From Spirulina sp. SIO3F2 (lineage in GTDB: Bacteria > Cyanobacteriota > Cyanobacteriia > Cyanobacteriales > Spirulinaceae): a DNA stretch of 58,117 nucleotides. Location of the stretch: positions 1 to 58,117 of the forward strand of contig JAAHHN010000013.1 in the NCBI GenBank assembly GCA_010672165.1, written 5' to 3'. The translations under genes and the position numbers were made by a program. This document shows, in pieces, positions 1-9,676 of the stretch (position 1 is the stretch's first letter; each line of letters opens with the position of its first letter). The notes under the pieces are model-generated. The model ran no database searches. It had not been told where the DNA came from and worked only from the letters and a program-made list of their open reading frames with translations.

Positions 1-1875
1 TGGATAACTCTCCTGTGTCGCCAACATCGCCTCCCGTAGCGCTTGCGCCTTATCCCCATGCTGAGCTAATTGCTGATAAAACGCCACCATCAAGTCTGCC
101 GTCGGCGCATCGGGGATCGCCCAGAGGGATACCACCACCGTATCCGCCCCCGCCGCTATAAACGATCGCGCCAACCCAACCACACCATCTCCCGTAATCC
201 GTCCCTGACCCGTATCACAGGCACTCAACACCACCAAGTCAGCGGCGAGGTCGAGCTGGGCGATCTCACGACTGGTCAAAAAGCCATCGCTGCCCAGCGC
301 CGGGGTCAACGCCAACGCCCCTGGCAAATCCACCCGCACCACCTTCTCGCGGGAAAGGGCAATCTCAGCGGGCACACCGCCGATAAACACGTTATCCCCC
401 ACAATCACCGATCCCGGATTAACAAACACATTGCTATCTCGGGCGGTGGGCTGATCGTCTACCACCGTCTCACCGTAAGCATTCAGTCGTGAATCTAAAT
501 CCAGCAAACCGTGAGTGGCAAAATGCACGATCGGCGCTGTGGTCATGGCGTTAAGGATCGCGCTGGATTCGGTGGCTTGGCCCCGGAGTAGGGGTTGGGT
601 ATTAAAGAGGGCCGCGATCGCTTCTGCTTCTGCCTCCGCACCGGGCAAGTTTGTCAAGGGTACATCTTGATCTGGTAGCGTGGGCATCTGGGGATTACCA
701 ATAATAACGGGAGCTTGGCCTGCTACGGCTACATCATTACCCGCCTCGTCCGCTAGCCGTAAAACCTGCACCGAGGGAGCGCTGACCAAGGTGTGGTGCT
801 CAATCAGGTAGTTCCCATTCAGGTCGCGTAGGGCTGGGAAGGGCAATAAAAAGAGTGGCCCTTGAGGCAGTAGTGTCACACGGGCTTGGGGGTCTTGGGG
901 CAGATGAGCCGCGATCGGCGCGATCAGCAACTGATACATTTGCTGAGAGAACGTCTCACCGGGCAATGTGGGACTAACACTGCGACCCCGACTGCGCCGC
1001 TGCACCGCTTCGTTGCGCGTGCGATAGACAAAATGCCTTAACGAGTCGATGTCCATCGCGGCTAAGTCAGTAGCATGGAATTGGATTTGGCCGTTTGGCT
1101 GCACCACCCAGGTGTAGAGCGTGTTGGGATAATTGGCTTCCGTTCCCAGTACTCGCACCTCATCCCCTACTAGGGAGTAGAGTACGAGCGTTGTGTTCTG
1201 CTGCTGGGCAGTTTGGCGAATTTCATTCAGGCTTAAGGGAGGCGCAGCAGACACCCGGCCATATTGCTGTACGAGTTGTTCCACCAACGCCTGACCTCGA
1301 CTGGCTTCAGCAATCACCAGCGCATCCTCAATCTTGCCTTGGGCTACCAAGGCTTTCTGCAACAGACGGTAGCTATGGGCTTGCTGCTCAAAGAGTGTCA
1401 CCTGATCCAGGTCATCACTGTCCGCCCGCACCGTTTCCCAAGCCGCGATCGCTTCCCGCAGTCGAGTTTCAGCCGCAGCATATTGCCCCGTGTTGTAGAG
1501 GGCCAGGGCTAAGTTGGTTGAAGTTGTGGCGTTGACATGACCATAGTCATCGGGGCTAAGACCGGCCGCGAGTTGCTCCCAGAGGGCGATCGCGCGAGGA
1601 TAATCTTCAGCTAGCAACGTGGCCTTGGCCAAACCTAAAAATGCCTCTTCGTAGGCGTCTGGATCATCGCTGACTTCAGCTTGGCTCAGAGCTTGTTCAT
1701 AGGTGGCGATCGCGGCCTCAAATTCTCCGGCTTCAAGTTGATGCCGACCCTGCAAATCTAGATCTACTGCATCGGCTTGGCTCAGATGCAGGGGAGCAGA
1801 TGGAGCAGCGAGGCTACTACCAGCAAGGGGTAGGGTGAGCAGGAGCGCGAGGGCGGTGGGCGCAAGTTTGGGCAT
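1..1875 (-). CDS. Exported TPR-CHAT domain protein (3' end beyond window)
   Basis: The reverse-strand frame is open from an ATG at 1875 to the window edge (625 codons, no stop), so the C-terminus is missing. The first ~25 residues (MPKLAPTALALLLTLPLAG) look like a signal peptide, followed by TPR-like helices (for example GEFEAAIATYEQAL). The C-terminal third is a CHAT domain (caspase-like peptidase family): the catalytic His lies in HFATHGLLD and the catalytic Cys in VLSACDTGQG. A long insert separates these two motifs compared with the paralogue at 6162. Judging from that paralogue, only about 15 residues are lost past the edge. CHAT proteins of this secreted type are common in cyanobacteria, and their substrates are mostly unknown. 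Protease activity is inferred from the intact His/Cys pair. Confidence 0.88.
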   Translation of the reverse strand, partial: MPKLAPTALALLLTLPLAGSSLAAPSAPLHLSQADAVDLDLQGRHQLEAGEFEAAIATYEQALSQAEVSDDPDAYEEAFLGLAKATLLAEDYPRAIALWEQLAAGLSPDDYGHVNATTSTNLALALYNTGQYAAAETRLREAIAAWETVRADSDDLDQVTLFEQQAHSYRLLQKALVAQGKIEDALVIAEASRGQALVEQLVQQYGRVSAAPPLSLNEIRQTAQQQNTTLVLYSLVGDEVRVLGTEANYPNTLYTWVVQPNGQIQFHATDLAAMDIDSLRHFVYRTRNEAVQRRSRGRSVSPTLPGETFSQQMYQLLIAPIAAHLPQDPQARVTLLPQGPLFLLPFPALRDLNGNYLIEHHTLVSAPSVQVLRLADEAGNDVAVAGQAPVIIGNPQMPTLPDQDVPLTNLPGAEAEAEAIAALFNTQPLLRGQATESSAILNAMTTAPIVHFATHGLLDLDSRLNAYGETVVDDQPTARDSNVFVNPGSVIVGDNVFIGGVPAEIALSREKVVRVDLPGALALTPALGSDGFLTSREIAQLDLAADLVVLSACDTGQGRITGDGVVGLARSFIAAGADTVVVSLWAIPDAPTADLMVAFYQQLAQHGDKAQALREAMLATQESYP

Positions 1876-1921
1876 GGCTCAATCAACAGGTTGCTTTGCT
1901 CCACTATATCTGCTGTAAAAA

Positions 1922-2689
1922 GTGGGCATGAGGCCTGTATCCAAATTTGAAATCCAACTGAATAGTTTCAAGTACCAGAACAGAGAATTTTGCTGCATTA
2001 TAAAGGAAGATCTGGCATGTATCCTCAAAAATCAAAGCGTGTCGCAGCTAACCATACAAACCCTCGCTATCGAACGCACCTTTAAAACGCTCCGTCAGCT
2101 TCAGACCGAATTCAACTTGCAACGGGCTGAATCCGAGCACTTTTTTGACGAGTGGGTCACGGATTTACATCAGTTGAACCCAGAAGCCCAAGACCGTCTC
2201 GATCAAATCCGAGAACGATTTCTCTATCAATTTTCAGAGGGACGGTTAGGAGAAGAAACAATTAAGCTGATTGTGTTGTCTCCTCTCTTGGAATTGGCTG
2301 GATTTTACAACCGTCCTTTTCAGTTTCGAGCGGAGGAAACCGTCTACTTGGATGTACCCACTGAAGAACGGCGTTACCGAGGTCGCATCGATGCATTGAT
2401 TTTGCAGGAGCGTTTTTGGGTTGTTGCCATTGAATCGAAAGAAACCAGTTTTTCTCTCGGTTTGGCCACACCCCAACTCTTGGCTTATCTATTGGCTAGC
2501 CCCAATCCGGAGCGCCCAGTCTACGGAATGGTGACAAATGGCGAGCTTTTTTCTTTCGCCAAGGTGCAAGCTGGTAATCCACCCCAGTACGACCTCTCTA
2601 GTGTTTTTTCAACCTTAGCCCGTCCCAATGAACTCTATATTGTGCTGCAAATCCTCCAACAGATGGGAAAGGTTGCATTGCAGAGTTAG
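1922..2689 (+). CDS. Restriction-endonuclease-like (type I R-subunit N-terminal-like) protein
   Basis: A 255-residue protein. It resembles the small stand-alone cyanobacterial proteins annotated as restriction endonuclease subunit R, which match only the N-terminal nuclease-like part of HsdR. The core reads RYRGRIDALIL then FWVVAIESKET, a D...(V)xxExK pattern of the PD-(D/E)XK fold. No helicase motor or methylase is encoded nearby, so it is not a complete type I system. The start is uncertain. The family usually begins near the segment SQLTIQTL, which follows an in-frame GTG at 2039. The ATG at 1922 adds 39 residues of unusual composition and has no clear ribosome binding site. Function unknown; DNA or RNA cleavage is possible but unproven. 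Confidence 0.7.
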   Translation: MGMRPVSKFEIQLNSFKYQNREFCCIIKEDLACILKNQSVSQLTIQTLAIERTFKTLRQLQTEFNLQRAESEHFFDEWVTDLHQLNPEAQDRLDQIRERFLYQFSEGRLGEETIKLIVLSPLLELAGFYNRPFQFRAEETVYLDVPTEERRYRGRIDALILQERFWVVAIESKETSFSLGLATPQLLAYLLASPNPERPVYGMVTNGELFSFAKVQAGNPPQYDLSSVFSTLARPNELYIVLQILQQMGKVALQS

Positions 2690-2727
2690 GGGTTGTCGTT
2701 AGCGTTTAAAAATACTGACGATACATC

Positions 2728-3762
2728 CTAATCTGCGTTTAGCCCTTGCCATAGTTGCAGCCGTGCCGCGATCGCCTCCGGACTAGGCAATTGCTCACGA
2801 TAAGCTTCCGGTAGTTGTGGCACAACGGTATAAGTTGCCACCCCAATGGGGCGCGACGCGGTACGCAAGGCATATTCCACCACTGTTTTGTTTTTTGAGC
2901 GACAGATAATCATCCCGATCGGTGGATTTTCGCCCGCCATTTTTTCCTGGCAGTCCAGCGCCTCCAGATAAAATTCCATTTTGCCCTTATGCTCAGGTTT
3001 AAACTCCCCGATTTTGAGTTCAATGGCCACCAAACAGCGCAGCCCACGATGAAACAACAACAGATCAACGAAATAGTCTTGGCCGCCTACAACCAAGCGA
3101 TACTGATTACCCACAAATGTAAATGCGCCGCCCAATTCCGTGAGAAAGGCTCGTAGGTTCTGTACTAATGCTTGCTCTAGCTCTAGCTCTGAATGTTCTT
3201 CAGCGAGTTCCAGAAAATCGAATGTGTAGCTATCTTTAACCGCTAGCACTGCCTGGGCTTTGATACGGTCTGGAACCGTAGCATCAAAGTTGGTCTGGTT
3301 GAGCAGATATTTTTCGTAGCTCTTGTTATCGAGCTGATGTTGCAGTACTGCTTTTGTCCAGCCATAACGAGCCGTTGCCCGGAGATAAAACTCCCGCTCC
3401 AAGTTATCTTTGCAGCGGCTGAAAATAAGCAAATTTTTTGTCCAACTAATTTCTCTAACCAATGGTTGGAGATTTGGCTGATCCACATATGAGCTATAAA
3501 ACTGACGCATAAACCAGAGATTTTGCGCTGAGAATCCATTTCGCCCCGGAAACTCCTGCTGTAAGTCTTGGGCCAATGTCTCCACAACTGCTTTGCCCCA
3601 GCCTAATGCTTGCTGCTTCTGGTGAATCAGTTCACCAATCTCTCAATAGAGCTGTACTAGCTCATGGTTGACCTTGCGCAGGGCTTGCGACTGTCGCTGG
3701 CGAATCCGTTGACGGATCTCTTGGAAAAAATGGGTGTAATCCTGAGGGTTGATTGGGTTCAT
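2728..3762 (-). pseudogene. YhcG/DUF1016-like PD-(D/E)XK nuclease, interrupted by an in-frame TGA
   Basis: The last 285 codons (from 3585) encode the C-terminal nuclease domain of the DUF1016/YhcG family, with YFVDLLLFHR and VAIELKIGEF giving the D and ExK residues. Reading upstream in the same frame continues the family's N-terminal helical domain up to an ATG at 3762 (MNPINPQDYTHFF...), with one stop codon: TGA at 3645-3643, codon 40. It sits where family members read LYWEIG, so TGG (Trp) appears to have become TGA. No frameshift is needed. A shorter protein could still start at Met 3585, lacking the N-terminal domain. The gene may be a recent pseudogene, a truncated functional form, or carry a sequencing error. 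Confidence 0.72.
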
Positions 3763-3838
3763 AGCACCATTGATATACATCAATGTTTTGAGGTGAGTTC
3801 AGGTTAACTGTTTCCACAATACAGAAACAATATATTAC

Positions 3839-5620
3839 TCAATCAATTTGCAGATCAAAGGGCCAAAGTGCATAGGCGGCACGGGGATCATTGAGGGACT
3901 TAAAAAGCCGGAGCTGTTCCTGAAGCTGATTCCACTGCTGGGTCAGGGGGCTATCTTGCTCGATCGCCAAGCTCCGCAATAGCAATTCCTCAAACGTGGC
4001 TTCGTTTTGATATTCCTCCACCTGCCAATCGTCGCCCAGTTCAGCCGCCTCAGCCGCATAGGCGATCGCTGCTTCTAAGCCCCCAATTTGATCCACCAAA
4101 CCAATTTTTTTGGCAGCCACCCCTGACCACACCCGGCCTTGGGCAATATCAGACACCTTGGCTTGGGGTAACTCCCGCGATTCACCCACCTTTTGCAAAA
4201 AGAGGTCATAAATATGATCCACAAACGCCTGATATTGGGCCAATTCCGCTTCGGTTTTTGGACGGGTGACCGTATCAATATCTGCAAACGGTGCAGTTTT
4301 GACCACATCCCAAGTAATACCATTATCGTTACCAATTTTGCCGAAATTCGGCAAGATACCAAAAACCCCAATCGATCCGGTAATGGTGTTGGCTTGGGCA
4401 AAAATCTGATCCGATGCCGTGGCGATCCAGTAGCCCCCAGACGCTGCGATATTTCCCATTGAGACAATCACCGGCTTCGTCTGTTGTAAGAGGTGCAATT
4501 CCCGGAAAATAATCTCCGATGCCGTAGCACTGCCACCAGGACTGTTGACCCGCAGCACCACAGCCTTAATCTCGTCGTCTAGACGGAGATCGCGCAGTTG
4601 CTCCCGGAGGCGATCGCTGCCGATCTGCTCCAGCTCCCCTTCACCATAAACAATTTCCCCCTCTGCATAGACCAGCGCAATCTTACCCCCTGAGCCTGCA
4701 TCTGCTGGATCATACAGCTCTAGGGCATGGTAAGACTCCACACTCACTTGCCGAAAGGGGCGAGCGCCCTCCTCGGTTTCAGCGGTTAGTTCCCGTAAGC
4801 GGCTGGCCACTTCATCAAAATAGGCCGTCTCATCCACCAAACCCTGATTTTTGGCATCTTCAGCGAGCAACCCCCCACCTTTGGCAATAATCTCTTGCAG
4901 CCTGGTCGGGGTCATCTGACGATTTTTGGCGGCGATCATTAAAAACTCTTGCCATAGCTCCCCAAGTAAAGCGGTGAGTTGCTCCCGGTTTTCAGGGCTA
5001 AACTTATCGGTTAAAAAAGGTTCAACCGCCGCCTTAAAGCTGCCCACCCGGATGACCTGTACCCCAATCCCAAACTTCTCTAGGGCTTGGGCAAGAAACA
5101 TCTCCTCAGCACTCAAGCCATTAAGGTCCATCAAACCAATCGGATGGATAAAAATTTCATCCGCGATCGACCCCAGATAATACTCTCGTTCTGTCCAAGT
5201 CACATCGTAGGCAATAATCGGTTTTTCCGCAGCCTTGAAGGCCTCAAGTGCTGGGCGGAGTTCTTTGAGCACTGCATATCCGGCACCGCTGTCCCCCCAA
5301 CTACCATCGAGAAATAATGCTGTAATGCGATCGTCGGCAGCAGCGGCTTCGAGGGTGGCGATCGTCTGACGCAAGTTCAGCCAACTGGATTCATCAATGA
5401 TTGCCTCTGCAACGGTTTCAATGGGTTGGCTATCCCGAATCGGTGTTGATAAATCCATCACCAGCACGGACTGATCTTCAACGGTCACCTCTTCCTCATC
5501 TTCCATCAACGACACAAACACGATCGCGCTTACCAGAACGCCGCCAATAATCGAGACTGCGCCTAAAGCGATTAATGTACCCAGGAGACTAGCCAGAACA
5601 TTTTGGAGAAATTTCAGCAT
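3839..5620 (-). CDS. sppA: Signal peptide peptidase SppA (protease IV), long form
   Basis: A 593-residue membrane-anchored serine protease that degrades cleaved signal peptides. It has the two-domain long form (as in E. coli, about 618 residues). One N-terminal transmembrane segment (LLGTLIALGAVSIIGGVLVSA) is followed by two tandem ClpP-like folds. The catalytic Lys is K196 in GSFKAAVEPF and the nucleophile is S394 in NIAASGGYW, the same Lys/Ser arrangement as E. coli K209/S409. The motif VLRVNSPGGSATASE is also intact. I chose the ATG at 5620 (MLKFLQNV), which puts the membrane segment close to the N-terminus. An ATG at 5656 would add 12 residues. Neither has a clear Shine-Dalgarno sequence. 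It stands alone on its strand. Confidence 0.95.
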   Translation of the reverse strand: MLKFLQNVLASLLGTLIALGAVSIIGGVLVSAIVFVSLMEDEEEVTVEDQSVLVMDLSTPIRDSQPIETVAEAIIDESSWLNLRQTIATLEAAAADDRITALFLDGSWGDSGAGYAVLKELRPALEAFKAAEKPIIAYDVTWTEREYYLGSIADEIFIHPIGLMDLNGLSAEEMFLAQALEKFGIGVQVIRVGSFKAAVEPFLTDKFSPENREQLTALLGELWQEFLMIAAKNRQMTPTRLQEIIAKGGGLLAEDAKNQGLVDETAYFDEVASRLRELTAETEEGARPFRQVSVESYHALELYDPADAGSGGKIALVYAEGEIVYGEGELEQIGSDRLREQLRDLRLDDEIKAVVLRVNSPGGSATASEIIFRELHLLQQTKPVIVSMGNIAASGGYWIATASDQIFAQANTITGSIGVFGILPNFGKIGNDNGITWDVVKTAPFADIDTVTRPKTEAELAQYQAFVDHIYDLFLQKVGESRELPQAKVSDIAQGRVWSGVAAKKIGLVDQIGGLEAAIAYAAEAAELGDDWQVEEYQNEATFEELLLRSLAIEQDSPLTQQWNQLQEQLRLFKSLNDPRAAYALWPFDLQID

Positions 5621-5656
5621 TGTGGTTATGGAGAGTGGCAGACGTGGAGAGAACAA

Positions 5657-6161
5657 TAATTGATTGAGTGTATCACTCCCCAGAAACAGACCCCAGGGAA
5701 CAATCCCAAAAAAAAAGGAACCTCCAATTGGAGATCCCTCATTAACTCTTCTTCAGCGAAACTTGGATTCAAACAGCTTTAAAACTGGGCGCTGCTGAAA
5801 TAAATATTGTGTTTGACAGTCAAGCGGTTCGCTTGGGTGTCGCTATTTAAAAGAATAGGGAAAGTTCATCACCCTACGTTAAAGTTCTGATGAAGATCCG
5901 CCAAATCTCTGTAAAGATTCCATGAATTTGTGTCTTTCGCACCTTGAGAGCATGTCATCAATGAAGCGCAGACGCTTTCGAGAGTGGTGACAACACACCC
6001 TAAATGGTTCCTGTGTGGGGGTCAGGTCTCCTGACCCAGCTAGCGCGTTAAACAAACCCAGATTTGTCTCTTCGGTGAGCATTGGAATGACTTGTTTTTG
6101 AGCCACCCATTCAACCCAGACTACCATGGGCATATTGGCACGATCGCGGAGACTCAAACCC
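5657..6161. other. Gene-free interval between sppA and the second CHAT gene
   Basis: About 500 bases between two divergent genes. Apart from the terminator-like hairpin near 5717-5737 I see no convincing gene. Short reverse frames here have no plausible start or family resemblance. A segment at 5870-5878 (ACCCTACGT context) resembles the end of the dispersed GGTGGG/CCCACC palindrome found elsewhere in the window. Confidence 0.5.
5708..5737 (-). terminator. Candidate rho-independent terminator (reverse strand)
   Basis: Read on the reverse strand, a small hairpin (CTCC-AATT-GGAG at 5733-5722, extended by GGA/TCC with a bulge) is followed at once by nine T residues (5716-5708). The T-run is convincing but the stem is short. 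No recognisable reverse-strand gene lies upstream before 6161, so the terminated transcript is unknown. Confidence 0.35.
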
Positions 6162-8897
6162 ATGCCCCGCTGGCTCAAAATTGGCTTGCTTACCCTGATG
6201 ACGCTGCTTTTGGTGCTGGGGAGTTCCCCCCTCCAGGCCCAACAAAGCCGCGAAGAGCGGGTCACAGATGCGGTCTACCTCAACCAAGAAGCCTACGACC
6301 TGATGCGGCGGGGTGAAGCAGAAGCCGCGATCGCCACCTACGAACGCGCCCTGGCGATCTTCCGAGATACCGAGGCTTGGGCTGGGGAAGGCAACAGTCT
6401 TAATGGGATTGGCCGGGTGCATCTGGTACGGGGTCGCCCTCGTGAAGCCTTGGGCTATTTTGAGCAAGCCCTAAAGATTTTTCGCAAATTTGACCGCGTT
6501 GACTATGTTGCCTATACTCGCCAGTCGATTGGCTCTGCTCACCGTGACCTGCGTGACTATGACGCCGCCCTTAAAGCCTATCGTCAAGCCTTGGAAACAT
6601 TCCAAGACCTGCAACAGGATGACCCCCGCGATCTGCGATCGCTGCAAGCGAGTGAAGAAATTACCCGCACCGAGATTGGCGCAATTCAGTTCCAGCAAGC
6701 CGATTATGAGGGGTCGATCATCTCCTATCAAGCCGTACTGAAGTTGCAAGAACTGCAAAACGACAAGATCGGCCGCGCCTATACCTTCAACAATCTGGGA
6801 GTGGTCTATGCCAATATGAGCCGCTACCGAGAAGCCCTGGATGCTTATTTCCAAGCATTGACAATTATCCGCGATCTAGCAGAGGCAGGGATTTGGCATT
6901 TTGGCGAAGAGGCAGCAATTTTAAATAACCTCAGCGCCCTGTTTTTAGGACTCGGCGATCGCTCCCAAGCCTTAGACTATGCCCAACAAGCCGAAAAAAT
7001 CTATCAAAACTGGCGCAGCAAACTGGTGCCACCGCCGACCCTGGATCTGGAGCTACTACAAGACGCGATCGGCCAAGCCAATGTAAGCGCCCAGTTTGTC
7101 CAACAGGAATTTGCTATCCGTGCGCCCGTCGGTCGGGAGGTACAAACCGATCGCCTTGGGGATGGCGAAGCCCTTAACTTCAATACACTTGCTCAGCTCT
7201 ATCAGAGCCAAGGCCAATGGGCAGCGGCGATTGATCTGTATCAACGGGCCTTGGATGCCTATCAGAGCATTGCCAACAAACCTGCTGAAGCTTTGGTATT
7301 GAGCAATCTCGCCCAAGTCTACAGTTTGCAGGGAGAAACAGAAACGGCAATCGCCTTTGGCCGCCAAGCTTTGCAGCGCTACCAGCAGCTTAATGATCCG
7401 GTGGGTTTAGCGGCGGTGCAAACCACCCTAGCCCAGACCTATCAACGTCAGGGTCAGATTGAAACCGCGATCGCCACCTATGAAGCCGCGCTTAAAATCC
7501 AAGAGCCCCTTGGTGATTCCGCAGCTTTAGCCTTCACGTTGCGGAACCTGGGCGCATTGCACCTATCTCAAGGCAAGACGAACAAAGCCGTTAAACGACT
7601 GCGGCAAGCAATTGAAACCCTTGAACCCTTGCGGGTTGGTTTGAATGATGCCCAGAAGGTAAATGTTTTTGAGCAGGGTAAGTCTGCCTATGGTCTGCTG
7701 GCTAAAGCCTTGGTGGCTCAAGGGCGGGAAGCAGAAGCGTTGGCGATCGCGGAGCGGGGTCGGGGTCGGGCACTCGTGGAGTTACTGGCGGAGTTAGCCC
7801 CTGAAGCCCAAACTGACCCCCTAACTGTGGACGAGATCCAGACGGTTGTTCAACAGCAACAGGTGGTGTTGGTGGAATATGCCGTGATCAATGATCGGGA
7901 ATTGTTGATTTGGGTGGTGCAACCCACAGGCGAGATTGTGGTGCGCTCAGTGGTGCGGGCAGATGATGCACCTTCCTTGATCCAGACGGTAGCGCGGGGA
8001 CGACGGTTGCTCTCCAGCCGCCGTTTAGAAGCGCAGCAACAATTGTTGCAGGAGCTTTATGATCTGCTGATCGAGCCGATCGCAGATCTGCTGCCGACCG
8101 ATCCCAGCATTGACCTGATCTTGGTTCCCCAAGATGAGCTATTCCTCGTGCCCTTTGCTGCCCTCCTTGATGATTCAGCAACCCCGCTCGTGGCAAAGCA
8201 TCCGTTGCGGCTTGTGCCCTCGATCCAAACACTCACCTTTACCCCTGCGCTGTCTGCAAGTATTGCCAGCCAAGACCTGATTGTTGGCAACCCAACAATG
8301 CCTGCGATCGCCACCCAGCCCAATAGCACCCCCACTGCCCTTGCGCCCTTGCCTGGTGCAGAAGCAGAAGCCCAAGCGATCGCCCAGTTGCGCAACAGCC
8401 CGGTGCTCACGGGGGCTGCGGCTACGGAAACCACTGTTACTGCTCAACTGCCCCAAGCAAAGCTGATTCATTTAGCCACCCACGGTCTACTCGATGAGCT
8501 ACGCCATTGGTCAACAACACCGGGCGCGATCGCTCTGGCTCCTGATCCACCTACCGCAGATGGTCTGCTTACGCCTAGCGAGATTTTGCGCTTGCCACTC
8601 CAGGCAGACTTAGTCGTGCTGAGTGCTTGCAACACAGGGCGGGGTCGCCTGACGGGGGATGGTGTAGTCGGTTTATCGCGGGCGTTTTTAGGGGCGGGAG
8701 CGAAGAGCGCGATCGTCTCGTTGTGGGCGGTTCCGGATGAGCCGACGGCGCTGTTGATGACGGAGTTTTATAAACAATGGCAAGCACTAGGAGATAAGGC
8801 GAAGGCGTTACAGCAGGCGATGGTGGTGACGCGATCGAAATATCCCAGGCCCTATGATTGGGCAGCGTTTGTGTTGGTAGGGGGTGCTGAGGGTTGA
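6162..8897 (+). CDS. Exported TPR-CHAT domain protein
   Basis: A 911-residue protein that starts with a clear signal peptide (KIGLLTLMTLLLVLGSS, cleavage near QAQQ). The ATG at 6162 is chosen because GGAG lies about 12 bases upstream and the signal peptide then sits at the very N-terminus; an earlier ATG at 6126 adds 12 residues. About eight TPR units follow (for example GEAEAAIATYERAL, GRPREALGYFEQAL, GQWAAAIDLYQRAL), first near residues 30-260, then 320-490. The CHAT peptidase domain covers roughly 590-905, with catalytic His in HLATHGLLDE and Cys in VLSACNTGRG, and ends YDWAAFVLVGG. It is a paralogue of the gene at 1-1875, reading the opposite way, with sppA and two nuclease-like genes between them. 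Confidence 0.9.
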   Translation: MPRWLKIGLLTLMTLLLVLGSSPLQAQQSREERVTDAVYLNQEAYDLMRRGEAEAAIATYERALAIFRDTEAWAGEGNSLNGIGRVHLVRGRPREALGYFEQALKIFRKFDRVDYVAYTRQSIGSAHRDLRDYDAALKAYRQALETFQDLQQDDPRDLRSLQASEEITRTEIGAIQFQQADYEGSIISYQAVLKLQELQNDKIGRAYTFNNLGVVYANMSRYREALDAYFQALTIIRDLAEAGIWHFGEEAAILNNLSALFLGLGDRSQALDYAQQAEKIYQNWRSKLVPPPTLDLELLQDAIGQANVSAQFVQQEFAIRAPVGREVQTDRLGDGEALNFNTLAQLYQSQGQWAAAIDLYQRALDAYQSIANKPAEALVLSNLAQVYSLQGETETAIAFGRQALQRYQQLNDPVGLAAVQTTLAQTYQRQGQIETAIATYEAALKIQEPLGDSAALAFTLRNLGALHLSQGKTNKAVKRLRQAIETLEPLRVGLNDAQKVNVFEQGKSAYGLLAKALVAQGREAEALAIAERGRGRALVELLAELAPEAQTDPLTVDEIQTVVQQQQVVLVEYAVINDRELLIWVVQPTGEIVVRSVVRADDAPSLIQTVARGRRLLSSRRLEAQQQLLQELYDLLIEPIADLLPTDPSIDLILVPQDELFLVPFAALLDDSATPLVAKHPLRLVPSIQTLTFTPALSASIASQDLIVGNPTMPAIATQPNSTPTALAPLPGAEAEAQAIAQLRNSPVLTGAAATETTVTAQLPQAKLIHLATHGLLDELRHWSTTPGAIALAPDPPTADGLLTPSEILRLPLQADLVVLSACNTGRGRLTGDGVVGLSRAFLGAGAKSAIVSLWAVPDEPTALLMTEFYKQWQALGDKAKALQQAMVVTRSKYPRPYDWAAFVLVGGAEG

Positions 8898-8983
8898 AGC
8901 TCGTTGTTCAAGACTCAGTATTGCTGGCCAGAATGGTGAAACTCTGGTGCATTATATATGGATTTAAAAGAGACTATTCACCC

Positions 8984-9595
8984 TTATCTTCTCTCCTGCA
9001 AAATCCCCACCAATACCCGCACCAACTCCTCCACATCATCCGGCACCTGATAGCCTCGCAGATCCTGTGTAATCTGCTTTGCTTCGGCATCCAAATAACC
9101 AAACAACCAGAAATTGCCCATTGTCACCGCACCATAGATAGTGTTTGGTGCATCCTCTAGCAGACTGAGGGCAATCATTTCTACCCCCAGTTGGGTAAAA
9201 CCCCGCGTTAAATCATCTCGTTTGGCTTCCACGACAATCACTTGGCGATCGGCTCGAATCAGATAGTCCAAACTACCTTGGAGCCAATTATTGACCTTCA
9301 GGGGATATTCAAACCGCAGCACTTGATGGCAAATTGTTGCTACTCGCAACAACACCGGTGCAATCAAAACCTCGCGTTTAGCGGTCTCACTGGTGAGCTG
9401 AACATAAGGTAGCGTTTCTTCAATTTGTGCTTTTAAACCAGCCAGGTTCGGTAAAGCCTGCTGAGTTGGCGGCAAAGAGAGCCGTGCTTTGGCATAACCA
9501 TAGCCGAACTCTGCTAACACTTCATCCGGGTCATGGGGCAGTTCAAAAAACGAGCGAAAAGTGTAGTTCGTTTCCGGTTGCAAAATTTTAACCAT
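8984..9595 (-). CDS. Small PD-(D/E)XK-like protein, cyanobacterial family
   Basis: A 203-residue protein of a family I know only as hypothetical in cyanobacteria. The segment GSLDYLIRADRQVIVVEAKRDD has the D...ExK spacing of PD-(D/E)XK nucleases, preceded by a helical N-terminal half (PLKVNNWLQ just before). No methylase, helicase or toxin partner adjoins it. The next gene on the same strand, a small coiled-coil protein 81 bases upstream, may be co-transcribed. Function unknown; a nuclease or nuclease-derived role is inference from the motif. Confidence 0.65.
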   Translation of the reverse strand: MVKILQPETNYTFRSFFELPHDPDEVLAEFGYGYAKARLSLPPTQQALPNLAGLKAQIEETLPYVQLTSETAKREVLIAPVLLRVATICHQVLRFEYPLKVNNWLQGSLDYLIRADRQVIVVEAKRDDLTRGFTQLGVEMIALSLLEDAPNTIYGAVTMGNFWLFGYLDAEAKQITQDLRGYQVPDDVEELVRVLVGILQERR

Positions 9596-9676
9596 ACTGT
9601 CCCCTTGGCGCTTTTATGAGTGAAATCGGCACATCTCTGAAACCCTAATTGGGCGCACAATACCCACTACAAAATC

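Noticed and set aside
1-1535. Forward frames of 140 and 146 codons over the first 1.5 kb
   Set aside because: They are shadows of the reverse-strand CHAT gene, whose own frame has a signal peptide and catalytic motifs.
5879-6265. 128-codon reverse frame overlapping the CHAT gene start
   Set aside because: Mostly antisense to the signal peptide and TPR coding region, with no family resemblance and unusual composition.
1-8897. Type III-E CRISPR-associated TPR-CHAT system
   Set aside because: No Cas genes or repeat-spacer array are in the window, and both CHAT proteins have export signals.
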